This document shows, piece after piece, positions 35,095 to 43,416 of a DNA stretch of 64,000 nucleotides. The stretch's first letter is position 1. Each line of letters starts with the position of its first letter. The notes beneath the pieces are model-generated. The model saw nothing but the letters and a program-made list of their open reading frames with translations, did no database searches and was not told the DNA's origin. Origin of the DNA: Sphingobacteriaceae bacterium (GTDB taxonomy: Bacteria > Bacteroidota > Bacteroidia > Sphingobacteriales > Sphingobacteriaceae); NCBI GenBank assembly GCA_947479815.1, contig CANKAT010000006.1:1-64000 (forward strand). The letters run 5' to 3'. A program made the translations under genes and the position numbers.

Positions 35095-36168
35095 ATGTTA
35101 CAAAAATTAGAATTTATTAAGGAACGCTGGCAGGAAGTTGAGCGCGAGCTGAGTAATCCGGCAACGATGAGCGATATGAAGCGTTTTGCTCAGCTGAATA
35201 AGGAATATAAAGACTTGACCAAGATTGTTGATGAGTATAAAATTTACAGCAATGTGATCAGCAATATTGATGCAAATAAGAGTCTACTTTCTAATGAGAA
35301 GGATGAAGAATTGCGTGAAATGGCCAAGATGGAGCTCGACGAATTAGTACCTCAGCAAGAGCAGCTAGAAGAAAAGATTCGTGTAATGCTTATTCCTCAA
35401 GATCCTGAAGACAGTAAGAATGCAATTGTGGAGATCCGTGGAGGAACAGGAGGTGATGAGGCGGCGCTTTTTGCTGGAGATCTTTACCGAATGTATACCC
35501 GTTATTGCGAACGCAAGGGCTGGCGTATGGAGGTTGTTGATGTAACTGAAGGAACTGCCGGAGGGTATAAGGAAGTTGTATTTAATGTGACAGGTGAAGA
35601 TGCCTATGGGCAGTTGAAATATGAATCAGGTGTTCACCGGGTGCAGCGCGTTCCAGATACCGAAACTGCTGGTCGTGTGCATACATCGGCGGCATCTGTA
35701 GTGGTATTGCCAGAGGCAGATGAGTTTGATGTTCAAATCAGCATGAATGATGTGCGCAAAGACTTGTTCTGTTCATCGGGGCCAGGTGGTCAATCTGTTA
35801 ATACCACTTACTCTGCAGTTCGTTTAACCCATCTTCCTACCGGGATTGTGGCGCAGTGTCAGGATCAGAAGTCGCAGTTAAAGAATTTTGATAAAGCATT
35901 TGGTGTTCTTCGGAGCAGGGTTTATGAACTAGAGCATGCAAAGATGCTCGAAGAAACCTCTAAAAAGCGTAAAACTATGGTTGCCACCGGCGACCGCTCT
36001 GCAAAAATTCGTACGTATAACTATCCTCAGGGTAGGGTTACAGAACACCGCATTGGCTTAACAATCTATAATCTTCCAAATGTAATGAATGGCGATATTC
36101 AAGAAGTAATTGATCAATTACAGCTTGCAGAGAATGCAGAAAAGATGAAAGAAGGTTCAATGGCCTAA
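35095..36168 (+). CDS. prfA: Peptide chain release factor 1
   Basis: A 357-residue class I release factor recognising UAA and UAG. The peptidyl-hydrolysis motif GGQ occurs in [11 protein letters not shown] (near 228-230), preceded by the [15 protein letters not shown] segment (about 113-127). The C-terminal [25 protein letters not shown] block is typical of RF1. Length is normal. It is followed directly by tRNA genes. Confidence 0.95.
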   Translation: MLQKLEFIKERWQEVERELSNPATMSDMKRFAQLNKEYKDLTKIVDEYKIYSNVISNIDANKSLLSNEKDEELREMAKMELDELVPQQEQLEEKIRVMLIPQDPEDSKNAIVEIRGGTGGDEAALFAGDLYRMYTRYCERKGWRMEVVDVTEGTAGGYKEVVFNVTGEDAYGQLKYESGVHRVQRVPDTETAGRVHTSAASVVVLPEADEFDVQISMNDVRKDLFCSSGPGGQSVNTTYSAVRLTHLPTGIVAQCQDQKSQLKNFDKAFGVLRSRVYELEHAKMLEETSKKRKTMVATGDRSAKIRTYNYPQGRVTEHRIGLTIYNLPNVMNGDIQEVIDQLQLAENAEKMKEGSMA

Positions 36169-36291
36169 TAAGATTAAGGCTTTTGATGCTGAAATCTTAA
36201 TCATTTGTATTGTTAATAATTGAAAATAAGCAGGTTAGGCACATAACGGAAATTAAGGTTTTTATTATTTGCACCATATAGGTTAATCCCG

Positions 36292-36299
36292 TATATTTG
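36292..36299 (+). promoter_or_regulatory. Promoter for tRNA-Lys (TATATTTG with TTTG -33)
   Basis: TTTG at 36268-36271, a 20-nt spacer and TATATTTG at 36292-36299, a full match to the Bacteroidota consensus, 42 nt before the tRNA start. Confidence 0.65.
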
Positions 36300-36341
36300 C
36301 CTCACTTTTAAGAAAAACGGTTACGTTAATCTGAAAAGGAT

Positions 36342-36414
36342 GATTCCGTAGCTCAGCTGGTAGAGCATTACACTTTTAATGTAGTGGTCCTGGGTTCGAA
36401 TCCCAGCGGGATCA
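36342..36414 (+). tRNA. tRNA-Lys (anticodon TTT)
   Basis: A complete 73-nt cloverleaf: acceptor GATTCCG/CGGGATC with one T-G pair, D-arm AGCTCAGCTGGTAGAGC, anticodon loop CTTTTAA giving TTT, and T-arm CTGGGTTCGAATCCCAG. CCA is not encoded. Confidence 0.97.
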
Positions 36415-36504
36415 CAAAAAACGTGCGCAGCACGAGTAAAATAATTTCTCTGGGATGAGAAGTTTATCCCGTTTAAAAACGGGGAATCCCAGCGGGATCA
36501 CAAA
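36398..36504. repeat. Direct repeat of the tRNA-Lys 3' end
   Basis: The 21-bp tail of the tRNA and its flank (36398-36418, beginning GAATCCCAGCGGG) recurs exactly at 36484-36504, 86 bp away. The spacer holds small stems, including CCCGTT/AACGGG. It could be a relic of integration at the tRNA end or a partial tRNA duplication. Confidence 0.85.
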
Positions 36505-36584
36505 GTAAGGTGCATAGCACAAAATAAACAGTATCTTTCCTGTGTTAACAGGATTAACCCTAAGGGGAGATATTAAGATAGTGA

Positions 36585-36658
36585 GGATCGGTAGTTCAGC
36601 TGGTTAGAATGCCGCCCTGTCACGGCGGAGGTCGCGGGTTCGAGTCCCGTCCGGTCCG
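36585..36658 (+). tRNA. tRNA-Asp (anticodon GTC)
   Basis: A complete 74-nt cloverleaf: acceptor GGATCGG/CCGGTCC, anticodon stem CCGCC/GGCGG with loop CTGTCAC giving GTC, and T-arm GCGGGTTCGAGTCCCGT. It is followed at once by sequence resembling an integration-site flank. Confidence 0.97.
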
Positions 36659-36775
36659 CAAACACTCGATTAACACCCTGTAAGTCAATAGCTTATGGGG
36701 TGTTTTGTTTTATAGGTACAACATAGGCACAACAAATATCAAATTTCTTCCCATTTTCTTCCCCATTTAACTTGT
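36655..36775. other. Integration-site-like flank after tRNA-Asp, copy 1
   Basis: From the tRNA 3' end the sequence runs through GCAAACACTCG, TAAGTCAATAGC, TTTTATAGGTACA and TCAAATTTC blocks that recur in the same order at 42853-42960. It also has a GGTACAAC / GGCACAAC pair, like the short arm sites recognised by tyrosine integrases. Confidence 0.55.
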
Positions 36776-36799
36776 AAAAGCAGATACCCCTGATGGCTG

Positions 36800-37036
36800 T
36801 TAATTAGATTTATAATTTCTTATAAGTTTTATTAAGTATGATATTACTATAATAAAGACTATACCCAATAGATATAAGTTTGAATACAAGTTGTGGTTGG
36901 TAACTCTAAACCTAGCTCCTATACCTATAATATCCCATTGATTAAACCTGATTCTACCAGCAAGTTCTGACCATAGACCCAGGTATAGTAACAATAGAGT
37001 ATAAATTATAAGGATTAACCAGGGCTTTATTTTCAT
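36800..37036 (-). CDS. Small membrane protein, function unknown
   Basis: A 78-residue protein with two hydrophobic helices (about 5-22 and 53-70) separated by a charged loop. No recognisable family. It is on the opposite strand to its neighbours within the accessory region and could be a spurious frame, although the two-helix layout is protein-like. Confidence 0.45.
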   Translation of the reverse strand: MKIKPWLILIIYTLLLLYLGLWSELAGRIRFNQWDIIGIGARFRVTNHNLYSNLYLLGIVFIIVISYLIKLIRNYKSN

Positions 37037-37087
37037 AATAAATTGATATGTTTAAATATATTAATTCATAATGGAAAACTTTTACTT

Positions 37088-37372
37088 ATGAAATCAATTA
37101 TAAAATATTTACTAATAATATCAGTAGTATTTACAGTAGTGTCTTGTGAGGAAGATAAGAAGCCAACTTATGATCAGCTATTAGATGAACATGATAAAAA
37201 TAATTCAATCACTTCTGCAATCTATGGTATTCTTGTATTAGGTGCTTTTATATATGTTGGCTACAAGGTGGGTACTTCATTAAAAGCGCCTTCAGAAAGT
37301 ACTAGAAAAAATAAGTTTGATGGTCCTTTTTTAAACAAGGATGATGAGGATGATTTTCATCCGACAGTTTGA
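37088..37372 (+). CDS. Small lipoprotein with membrane helix, function unknown
   Basis: About 94 residues from ATG 37088, chosen because it starts a proper lipoprotein signal (lipobox VVSC, Cys about residue 18). An acidic stretch, one transmembrane helix (about 41-57) and an acidic tail follow. The open frame extends to 37043 but the extra residues add nothing signal-like. Accessory region gene of unknown role. Confidence 0.6.
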   Translation: MKSIIKYLLIISVVFTVVSCEEDKKPTYDQLLDEHDKNNSITSAIYGILVLGAFIYVGYKVGTSLKAPSESTRKNKFDGPFLNKDDEDDFHPTV

Positions 37373-37609
37373 ATATTCAAATAAGAAAATTTGTGCTCAG
37401 TAAGAAAATTTAATGTTTACAATCTGGGTCATATGACATCTATTATTTTTTCGAATTCCTAACTGGTTTTGAATTTTTATTTTTCACTTCCTCAACAATT
37501 ACTTGTTCAGATAAGTTTGCATATCTATTTAATTATCGTCTTTTTTATCCCTACCATTCTTTTCAAAATGGTATTATTCATTCCTTTTGAAATTGAAGAT
37601 GTTAATAGT

Positions 37610-37735
37610 TTACTTCTTCCTGATTCTTGTCGAAACTATCGTGTGTTTTATGCAAAATCCAATTTCATTTCTGCCATTCTCATATTCCTTAATGGCTTCT
37701 ATAGTCTGGGTTTCTGTGAATCTGGTCTTTTTCAT
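37610..37735 (-). pseudogene. IS3-type transposase OrfA remnant 1
   Basis: The minus strand reads MKKTRFTETQTIEAIKEYEN... for about 24 residues, the N-terminal helix of IS3-family OrfA HTH proteins, then drifts and stops after 41 codons. The upstream GCTAATTTAAATG (about 37759-37771) is shared with remnant 2 at 48.06 kb. The long plus-strand frame over the same stretch (37469-37753) is its shadow. Confidence 0.65.
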
Positions 37736-37880
37736 ATTTCCAATTTAATTTAGCAATTCAAGCTAATTTAAATGGCCAACTTTAGGGATTAAGATTGGAC
37801 TTGTTTATAGGTTTTTCAAAATAATAAAACTAACTAGTAGGATAACTGATAGCATTAAAAAATCAATGAAATAAATTTTT

Positions 37881-38414
37881 TTATATACTAGATTTCAGCT
37901 GATTTAAAAATTGTTCTTTTGTCAAAATATCTTTTTCAAACAAATCAATTAATAATTTGATTTCACCTGACTTATTTGATTTTTCGGATTTTGCAGCGGG
38001 TTTTTCAATTACTTCTTTCCCTTCTTCAACCCACATTTTTAAATTAGAATTCCAATTGAATTTAAGTGCTTTTTTAGTACAAGCATTAAATTTTTGAAAA
38101 TATTCAATGAATTGCTCATCTGACACTATTTTTTTTGGGTTTCCTGTAAAATAAGTTACACTTTTAACGCTCTCACCACGTGTTGAATCTTTATATAAAT
38201 GACAGCAACCTATAAATTCGGATGGTAAATGAATTTTTCTTTCACTTTTTGCATCACTAATTCCAGTAAAGTAGAAATCAGTATCAATAATATGTTTTTC
38301 ACATAAATAACCATGTTTTGGACATTGATAATGAACTGGATTTTCTTCTGCAAAATAAAATTCCTTACATGCGTTGCACCGAAATTTTGGGTCTTTTAAT
38401 GATTGTTTTGCCAT
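37881..38414 (-). CDS. Zinc-ribbon-like protein with SHOCT-like C-terminus
   Basis: A 177-residue soluble protein. The N-terminus has paired cysteines and histidines (CNACKEFYF near 14-22; HYQCPKHGYLCEKH near 28-41) that look like a zinc-binding module. A further CCH is near 70. The last 30 residues (KLLIDLFEKDILTKEQFLNQLKSSI) resemble a SHOCT oligomerisation tail. Function unknown; it sits between mobile-element remnants. Confidence 0.65.
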   Translation of the reverse strand: MAKQSLKDPKFRCNACKEFYFAEENPVHYQCPKHGYLCEKHIIDTDFYFTGISDAKSERKIHLPSEFIGCCHLYKDSTRGESVKSVTYFTGNPKKIVSDEQFIEYFQKFNACTKKALKFNWNSNLKMWVEEGKEVIEKPAAKSEKSNKSGEIKLLIDLFEKDILTKEQFLNQLKSSI

Positions 38415-38769
38415 AAATAGTAGTAGTTAATTCAAAAGAATTAGACTTCTGAAAATTAAATAAATCTAAGAATTCTCCTAAATTCAAATTTATTCAAATT
38501 ATTTACATTAATCATTGAACTGAAAACCATTCACTTAATTCATATTATTGAATTTGAACATGAATATATTAATTCTTTCGGAGTATACTGTAAAATTAAT
38601 TTAGAACCGTTTAGATGTGATCAGTATAATGATAAACCCATTATATATTATGTTTAAAGGTGTTTACTGTTAAATAAGATTAAGGTCGTATTTCCCGTCT
38701 GGCCTGCAAAATTTTGCCAAGTGTATAATACAGGTTTTTTATAGGTAGTTGAGATGTTTGCAGGAAATA

Positions 38770-38997
38770 TCATTTGACACTTTTTCCAATCGAATTTCCA
38801 ACTTCCAACATCATCTGAATATCTGAGTCACTTTTGATGTATTTCTGTAAGGTGGATAGTTTTTTATGACCTGTAATTTTCATAATTTGAACTAGAGGCA
38901 ATCCGTGTTCATACAATTGGGTAGCTATGCTGTTAGCGGATGTGCCATTATTCTTCTTAATTTTTAAATTATAATCTAATAAGTTTGCAATTTGCAA
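38770..38997 (-). pseudogene. Tyrosine integrase C-terminal remnant 1
   Basis: A 75-codon frame whose residues 20-60 (TSANSIATQLYEHGLPLVQIMKITGHKKLSTLQKYIK) match the end of phage-type tyrosine recombinases, with the GH box and the catalytic tyrosine (KYIK). The upstream catalytic domain is missing. Its apparent first codons are the HigBA operator, so the start is artefactual. The tail IQMMLEVGNSIGK recurs at 44.76 kb. Confidence 0.75.
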
Positions 38998-39006
38998 ACT
39001 TATTAG
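38976..39006. promoter_or_regulatory. Perfect 31-bp palindromic operator of higBA
   Basis: The left arm CTAATAAGTTTGCAA (38976-38990) and its exact complement (38992-39006) flank a single T. It contains the TTTG -33 element (38984-38987) of the promoter whose -7 box is 39008-39015. Binding here by HigA would block the promoter, the standard autoregulation in this family. Confidence 0.8.
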
Positions 39007-39007
39007 T

Positions 39008-39015
39008 TAATTTTG
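39008..39015 (+). promoter_or_regulatory. Promoter -7 box of higBA (TAATTTTG)
   Basis: An exact TAnnTTTG, 20 nt after the TTTG inside the palindrome and 4 nt before the higB ATG, so the message would have almost no leader. Confidence 0.65.
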
Positions 39016-39019
39016 ATGT

Positions 39020-39349
39020 ATGAAGATCCTTGTAAAGAAGACGATTCTATTTTACACTGAAAAATACCCAATTGCAAAAACTCAATTGTTGATTTGGTAT
39101 AATGAGTTTTCAAAATTGGATTTTCACAATTTCAATGAACTCAAACGAGTTTACGGAAATGCTAGTATCGTAAACAATGACAGAGTTGTTTTCAATATTA
39201 AGGGAAATGATTTTCGATTAGTGGTTTCAGTAAACTTTTTACAAACGGCTTGTTATGTAATTTGGTTTGGAACTCATAAAGAATATGATAAGATTAATGT
39301 TGAAACTGTTCCTTTTGACACGGCAATCTTAAACTATAAAAAGCTATAA
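39020..39349 (+). CDS. higB: HigB-type mRNA interferase toxin
   Basis: A 109-residue toxin of the HigB (RelE-superfamily) type, which cleaves mRNA at the ribosome. The family pattern is visible: WYNEFSKLDFHNFNELKRVYGNAS, IVNNDRVVFNIKGNDFRLVV, and VIWFGTHKEYDKINVETV with the conserved H-x-EYDKI near the end. It is directly followed by higA with a 1-nt gap, toxin first, as usual for hig loci. Confidence 0.88.
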   Translation: MKILVKKTILFYTEKYPIAKTQLLIWYNEFSKLDFHNFNELKRVYGNASIVNNDRVVFNIKGNDFRLVVSVNFLQTACYVIWFGTHKEYDKINVETVPFDTAILNYKKL

Positions 39350-39350
39350 A

Positions 39351-39707
39351 ATGAACTGGAAAGTATTAAAAACAGAAGAAGATTACAATAAAGCTTCTAT
39401 GCGATTGATGGAAATATTCCTTGCAAAACCTAACACACCAGAAAGTGACGAGTTAGATTTACTTATGGTTTTGGTAAAAGATTACGATGATAAGCATTAT
39501 GCATTACCTGAACTTGATGCTTTAGAAGTTATCAAATATAAAATGCAGGAAATGGGATTGAAGGCAAAAGATCTTGAGCCAATAATTGGAAGCAAAGGTC
39601 ACGTTTCATCTATTCTTTCAGGAAAGCGTGAAATCACTTTGAAAATGGCGCAGAAACTTAAAAATTATTTTAGTATTCCTGCTGAAGTATTTTTACATAA
39701 CGCATAG
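39351..39707 (+). CDS. higA: HigA-type antitoxin (XRE HTH)
   Basis: A 118-residue partner of HigB. The N-terminal part (about 1-50) is the toxin-neutralising region; residues about 62-112 form a Cro/C1-type helix-turn-helix (YKMQEMGLKAKDLEPIIGSKGHVSSILSGKREITLKMA split across helices). It likely binds the palindrome at 38976-39006. It ends in a normal HTH_3 tail. Confidence 0.9.
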   Translation: MNWKVLKTEEDYNKASMRLMEIFLAKPNTPESDELDLLMVLVKDYDDKHYALPELDALEVIKYKMQEMGLKAKDLEPIIGSKGHVSSILSGKREITLKMAQKLKNYFSIPAEVFLHNA

Positions 39708-39869
39708 TAAATCTCTATTTGCGCTTTTTTCAAGGCATTACCGCTAGTTTTCACCGCTAGCGAGCTGACTCTATTTTTCCTGGTTGGTGTTCCTCAAACA
39801 TAAAATAAAAAAACTAACGCTCTAGCTACTACATTCTTCACTGTTGTTATGCATATCGGTTCAAAATAT

Positions 39870-39894
39870 GTGAATTAGTACTTCACTTAATTTG
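39870..39894. promoter_or_regulatory. CACTTAATT element upstream of the membrane-sensor-like gene
   Basis: GTGAA-N7-TTCAC (39870-39886) is an inverted repeat, continuing into CACTTAATT (39884-39892). The same 9-mer is present three times in the palindrome at 41281-41314, just past the gene. A near-consensus -7 box (TTAATTTG) overlaps it. Confidence 0.55.
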
Positions 39895-39944
39895 ATGTGT
39901 TTAAATGAATGAGTATTATTAGGTTTGATATTAATAGCTTATTC

Positions 39945-41267
39945 ATGATGAAGAAAGTACTGGCAGGTTTTATTTTATTTGTTTTCTATAGTTTTTCCTC
40001 GTTTGCAGATATTAAATATCTGAATTGGTTGGATAGTTCGGTGCAGCTTAGAAAAAGAATAGACCTAAACAATAAAAAACTCGAATTGGAAGTTCAGCCA
40101 GGCCAATGGCAGATCATTCGTCCAATTGAATTAGACAGTTTAGTTAGCCAGCATCTTCCTCCAAGAACTACTTGCTACAGTTTTTATTTGGGCGAGTCTA
40201 AATGGCGCTTTGTGCTTGCGGGCACGGGGATCGTTTTTAATTTTGATGAAGCCCAAGGCTTACTTAGCAAGGCCGACAGAACTTATTATGCAGGTTATAA
40301 TTTTGGTGCCAGTGTTTTTCGTCGTAAAAATACCTTGCATAGTTTTGGGGGTTCAGGCTTTTGGAATTTTAGCCAGGCATTGACCTTTTTTGATGAGCAT
40401 TCTAAAGAATGGGAAAATATCAAAGCAGAAAATTTAGGACCTAAATCTATATTTAATGGATTCCATGGCTATGATTTAAAGTCTGATTTATTTTATTCTG
40501 GAGGCTCAGAATACCATTCTTTTTTGAAAAAGCAGCCTACTCTAATTGATGCGGAATTTTATGCTTTTGATTTTACAAGCAATCGCTGGAAATTATTGGG
40601 GAATATCATGCCTAAACTTTTGGAAGCAAAGGGCCGAGAAATTAGGTGGTCGGGGCGTTATTTTGTTCAATTCTCAGAAGAAGAAGTCTTTATCATAGAC
40701 CCTGTAAAAAATCAGGTTTTTCACTATCAAAATAAAACAAAATCGTATAAAGCTGCTCCTTTGATGTATATCCAAGAGGGAATTATTCATGGCTATTGGG
40801 ATGAGGAGGCAGGTAAACGCTTTAGCATTAGCATTGCTGAGCTGCTTCAAAATTCAGAGCCCATAGGCCAGTTCTACTCCCCAAAATCTAAGCTCAATTA
40901 TATTCTCGCGGGGCTCTTTGTATTGGTATTTCTTGGGATAGTATTTACTTACTACCGTAAAAATAAAAAGCAACTTCAACTCAATCTGGATGAGCATGAA
41001 CTCAGTTTATTGAATACACTATTAACTTCCCAGCAAGGTGGCTTAACCACTATTGAAGTAAATGATTTATTGGGCCTTGCTAAAAAGAATTTAGATAACC
41101 AGCGTAGGTTGAGATTGAATATTATCTCTAATATCAATCATCAAATTTATTTGAAATATCGAATTGAAAACGCCATTGTACGAATCTCATCTTCAGATGA
41201 TAAACGGCAGAGTTTATACACGCTCAAAAATGAGGTGCTGCCTGTTTTAAAAAAGGAATTTAGTTGA
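39945..41267 (+). CDS. Membrane protein with kelch-like periplasmic part and cytoplasmic helical domain
   Basis: About 440 residues from the MMKK start: a signal-type helix, a long extracytoplasmic region (to about 315) whose repeated G-F/W blocks look kelch- or propeller-like, a transmembrane helix (about 317-338), and a roughly 100-residue cytoplasmic domain. The cytoplasmic part (LTTIEVNDLLGLAKKNLDNQRRLRLNIISNIN) resembles an HTH or winged-helix fold, so a membrane-bound regulator is plausible. The upstream and downstream CACTTAATT sites support that idea. No named family recognised. Confidence 0.62.
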   Translation: MMKKVLAGFILFVFYSFSSFADIKYLNWLDSSVQLRKRIDLNNKKLELEVQPGQWQIIRPIELDSLVSQHLPPRTTCYSFYLGESKWRFVLAGTGIVFNFDEAQGLLSKADRTYYAGYNFGASVFRRKNTLHSFGGSGFWNFSQALTFFDEHSKEWENIKAENLGPKSIFNGFHGYDLKSDLFYSGGSEYHSFLKKQPTLIDAEFYAFDFTSNRWKLLGNIMPKLLEAKGREIRWSGRYFVQFSEEEVFIIDPVKNQVFHYQNKTKSYKAAPLMYIQEGIIHGYWDEEAGKRFSISIAELLQNSEPIGQFYSPKSKLNYILAGLFVLVFLGIVFTYYRKNKKQLQLNLDEHELSLLNTLLTSQQGGLTTIEVNDLLGLAKKNLDNQRRLRLNIISNINHQIYLKYRIENAIVRISSSDDKRQSLYTLKNEVLPVLKKEFS

Positions 41268-41280
41268 GTTACTTTTCGAT

Positions 41281-41314
41281 TTAATTAAGTGAATCACTTA
41301 ATTCACTTAATTAA
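41281..41314. promoter_or_regulatory. Perfect 14-bp-arm palindrome with three CACTTAATT copies
   Basis: TTAATTAAGTGAAT (41281-41294), a 6-nt spacer and its exact complement (41301-41314). It contains CACTTAATT on the plus strand at 41295-41303 and 41304-41312 and on the minus strand at 41283-41291. It lies 14 nt after one gene and 60 nt before the next. It lacks a T-run, so it looks like an operator rather than a terminator. Confidence 0.65.
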
Positions 41315-41373
41315 TCTTGAACCTATGGGCTAGTTTCAACAATTTACTCTACACAAACTTATTATATTAATAA

Positions 41374-42690
41374 ATGAAAAGAATATTTCTTTTGTTGCTG
41401 ATACTCGCTGTGGTTGCTTGTAAAAAAACTACTCCAACTACTCCAACTACCCCAACTACTTCAACTACGCCAACTACCCCAACACCACCCCCAATAATTG
41501 ACACTAAAACTACGTATAGTACTAAGCAAGATAATATTTTTTCTACGGCTTTGAAGGTAAACACGATCCATCCAGAAAGCATAAAAATTATCAACATTAA
41601 TGGCGCATATACACTGCTTTCATCTACTGCCGATTTATTTGGAACTACTTACGACTATTTGAGGTCATTTAGTATTAACACAAGTACTGGCCTACTTACC
41701 GAAAATACAACAGCATTTTTAGGTGAATATAAGGAAGTTGGATTCCCTAAAAGTCCGTTTTACTACGAGGATTTAAACGGTGATGGTATCAAAGATTTAT
41801 TCCTTGCTGATCATGGTAAAGAAACTCCTTCCTTAAAGATCAATGGTCAGTATCCTGGCTTCGTGTCGCACTGTTTTTTTGGGAAAGCTAATGGCACTTT
41901 TGCTAAAGCTCAAATTGGTGATTTGACAGATACTAAACGTTTTTACCATAATTCTGCAGTAGGCGACTTAGATGCTGATGGCGACAAAGATTTGGTTGTG
42001 CAATCCTTTTCGCAAGAAGAAATGACACTTTTCATCAATAATGCCGGTGTTTTAACTAAAAAAATGAATATTACTACCAACAACCAAACTGGGAGTATTT
42101 TCATCACCGATATTAATGGAGATAATGTTCAGGACTTAATTTCTGCTCCTTACATTGATTATTATCCAACACCAATTTCAGCGGTTCAACGCATTAACGT
42201 ATCAGGCAACAGCTTCACCAAAACTAACATATCGAGTTTTTTACCTTTTGGTGCTAACTACGGTGCTTACAAGGTATTCGGATTAAACAATCCAAAAACC
42301 AATAAACCAAACTTGTTTTATTTTACTGAAGGAGGAATTGGTGATCAAAAAATCTTTAGGTCAAAAGACAGCGATTTTACTAAACTTGATGAAATTAGCA
42401 CTGTACAAAACACTGCGCACACGAACGGAACAAGAGATTATATGATAATGGATTTAAATTTTGATGGAATTGATGATATTTTCTTTATTACCAATCTTGG
42501 CGAAAAACTAAATGAAAGAGTTTGGATTAACAAAGGTGACAACACTTTCGAAAACCCAAAATGGGAATTTGACGACAGCATAAAGGCCTTTGTTATCCCT
42601 TTTGGTAGCAATACGAGCACCGGGAAAATGAAATTTTTATCCTTTGACCAGAAGAATTCACAGTTTATTGAAATTTACACGAAGAAGTAA
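41374..42690 (+). CDS. FG-GAP/VCBS-repeat lipoprotein
   Basis: A 438-residue lipoprotein (lipobox VVAC, Cys about residue 16) with a Thr-Pro-rich linker (about 18-42) made of a 9-bp DNA repeat. The rest has at least three FG-GAP-like calcium blades with D-x-D/N-x-D-G loops (DLNGDGIKDLF, DLDADGDKDLV, DINGDNVQDLI, DLNFDGIDDIF). Such propellers bind partners or sugars at the cell surface. Possibly controlled through the palindrome just upstream. Exact role unknown. Confidence 0.82.
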   Translation: MKRIFLLLLILAVVACKKTTPTTPTTPTTSTTPTTPTPPPIIDTKTTYSTKQDNIFSTALKVNTIHPESIKIININGAYTLLSSTADLFGTTYDYLRSFSINTSTGLLTENTTAFLGEYKEVGFPKSPFYYEDLNGDGIKDLFLADHGKETPSLKINGQYPGFVSHCFFGKANGTFAKAQIGDLTDTKRFYHNSAVGDLDADGDKDLVVQSFSQEEMTLFINNAGVLTKKMNITTNNQTGSIFITDINGDNVQDLISAPYIDYYPTPISAVQRINVSGNSFTKTNISSFLPFGANYGAYKVFGLNNPKTNKPNLFYFTEGGIGDQKIFRSKDSDFTKLDEISTVQNTAHTNGTRDYMIMDLNFDGIDDIFFITNLGEKLNERVWINKGDNTFENPKWEFDDSIKAFVIPFGSNTSTGKMKFLSFDQKNSQFIEIYTKK

Positions 42691-42852
42691 ACAATTAATT
42701 GTTAACCGTGTACCCTCCAATAAAAGATTATGCTGCTGTAATTCCTGGGTGCAATGCAGAAATTAGCTTTTAAGATTAATAGAAAGATTTAGTGGAAAGG
42801 ATAAATTTTTTAAAGGTATTTAGTATAAAATAGGATTAAAATCGGAATCTTT

Positions 42853-42960
42853 TCCGCGCTGCAAACAATCGGATATACTCTTTAAGTAAATAGCCTCTTG
42901 GGTATTTTTTTATAGGTACACCAATTCTCAAATTTCGCCCCATTTTCTTCTCGCAATTAG
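42853..42960. other. Integration-site-like flank, copy 2
   Basis: Matches 36655-36775 in order (GCAAACAATCG, TAAGTAAATAGC, TTTTTATAGGTACA, TCAAATTTCGCCCC), diverged by roughly a third. Each copy is followed about 1.9-2.1 kb later by a minus-strand integrase tail, suggesting tandem decayed elements. Confidence 0.55.
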
Positions 42961-43242
42961 TTTATTATCCAGAATGGTTGATTTAGATATGGTCGTCTTT
43001 TAATTAATAAAATTTTGGCAGGTTTAGCTAAGAGCTTTGAAATTTAAAATTATACTATTGATTGTCATGAACAAATAGATTAGCGTTCATGCAGAATCTA
43101 TTTTGGCTGCGAAGAGGCCATTTAAAAAGAAAGAAATCGAATCAAAAAGCCAACATTGCTTGAGCGAAGAAAAGCTTATCAAAGATCAATTTTAAGCCAA
43201 AGTTTTGAAAACCAAAGAAAATAAATAATTTTGATTGAACAC

Positions 43243-43297
43243 GAAACTCCAACTAGAATTATACCTAATATCGGTCCATTTTATGCTGACTATTTAC
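43243..43297. repeat. Short direct repeat left of the pyruvyl-transferase-like gene
   Basis: GAAACTCCAACTAG then ATTATA and TAATATCGGT, paired with 44901-44957. The pair brackets the gene at 43417-44694. The sequence could encode TPTxII-NIG in both copies, so it may be a duplicated coding remnant. Confidence 0.6.
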
Positions 43298-43416
43298 ACT
43301 CAAAATTAATTGATGCTAATAATGGAGCTAATTTTGGTCAAAATCCAGGCTACTATTCTTAATTTTAAAGTTTCACGCCAATACTGTAGGCTTGAAACTT
43401 ATTTTAATTACTAAAA

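Larger units (their letters stand above)
42691..43416. other. Gene-free accessory stretch
   Basis: No intact gene. It holds the second integration-flank-like copy (42853-42960) and, at about 43250-43360, a coding-looking remnant (TPTRIIPNIGPFYADYL... to a stop) whose start resembles 44901-44957. The rest shows nothing I can name. Confidence 0.5.

Noticed and set aside
36171-36202. Terminator after prfA
   Set aside because: Only a 7-bp AT-rich stem without a T-run; too weak to call.
37469-37753. 94-aa plus-strand gene
   Set aside because: The opposite strand gives a recognisable IS3 OrfA start, so the plus-strand frame is its shadow.
41281-41314. Terminator for the preceding gene
   Set aside because: The stem is AT-rich and has no following T-run; repeated 9-mers inside it fit an operator better.
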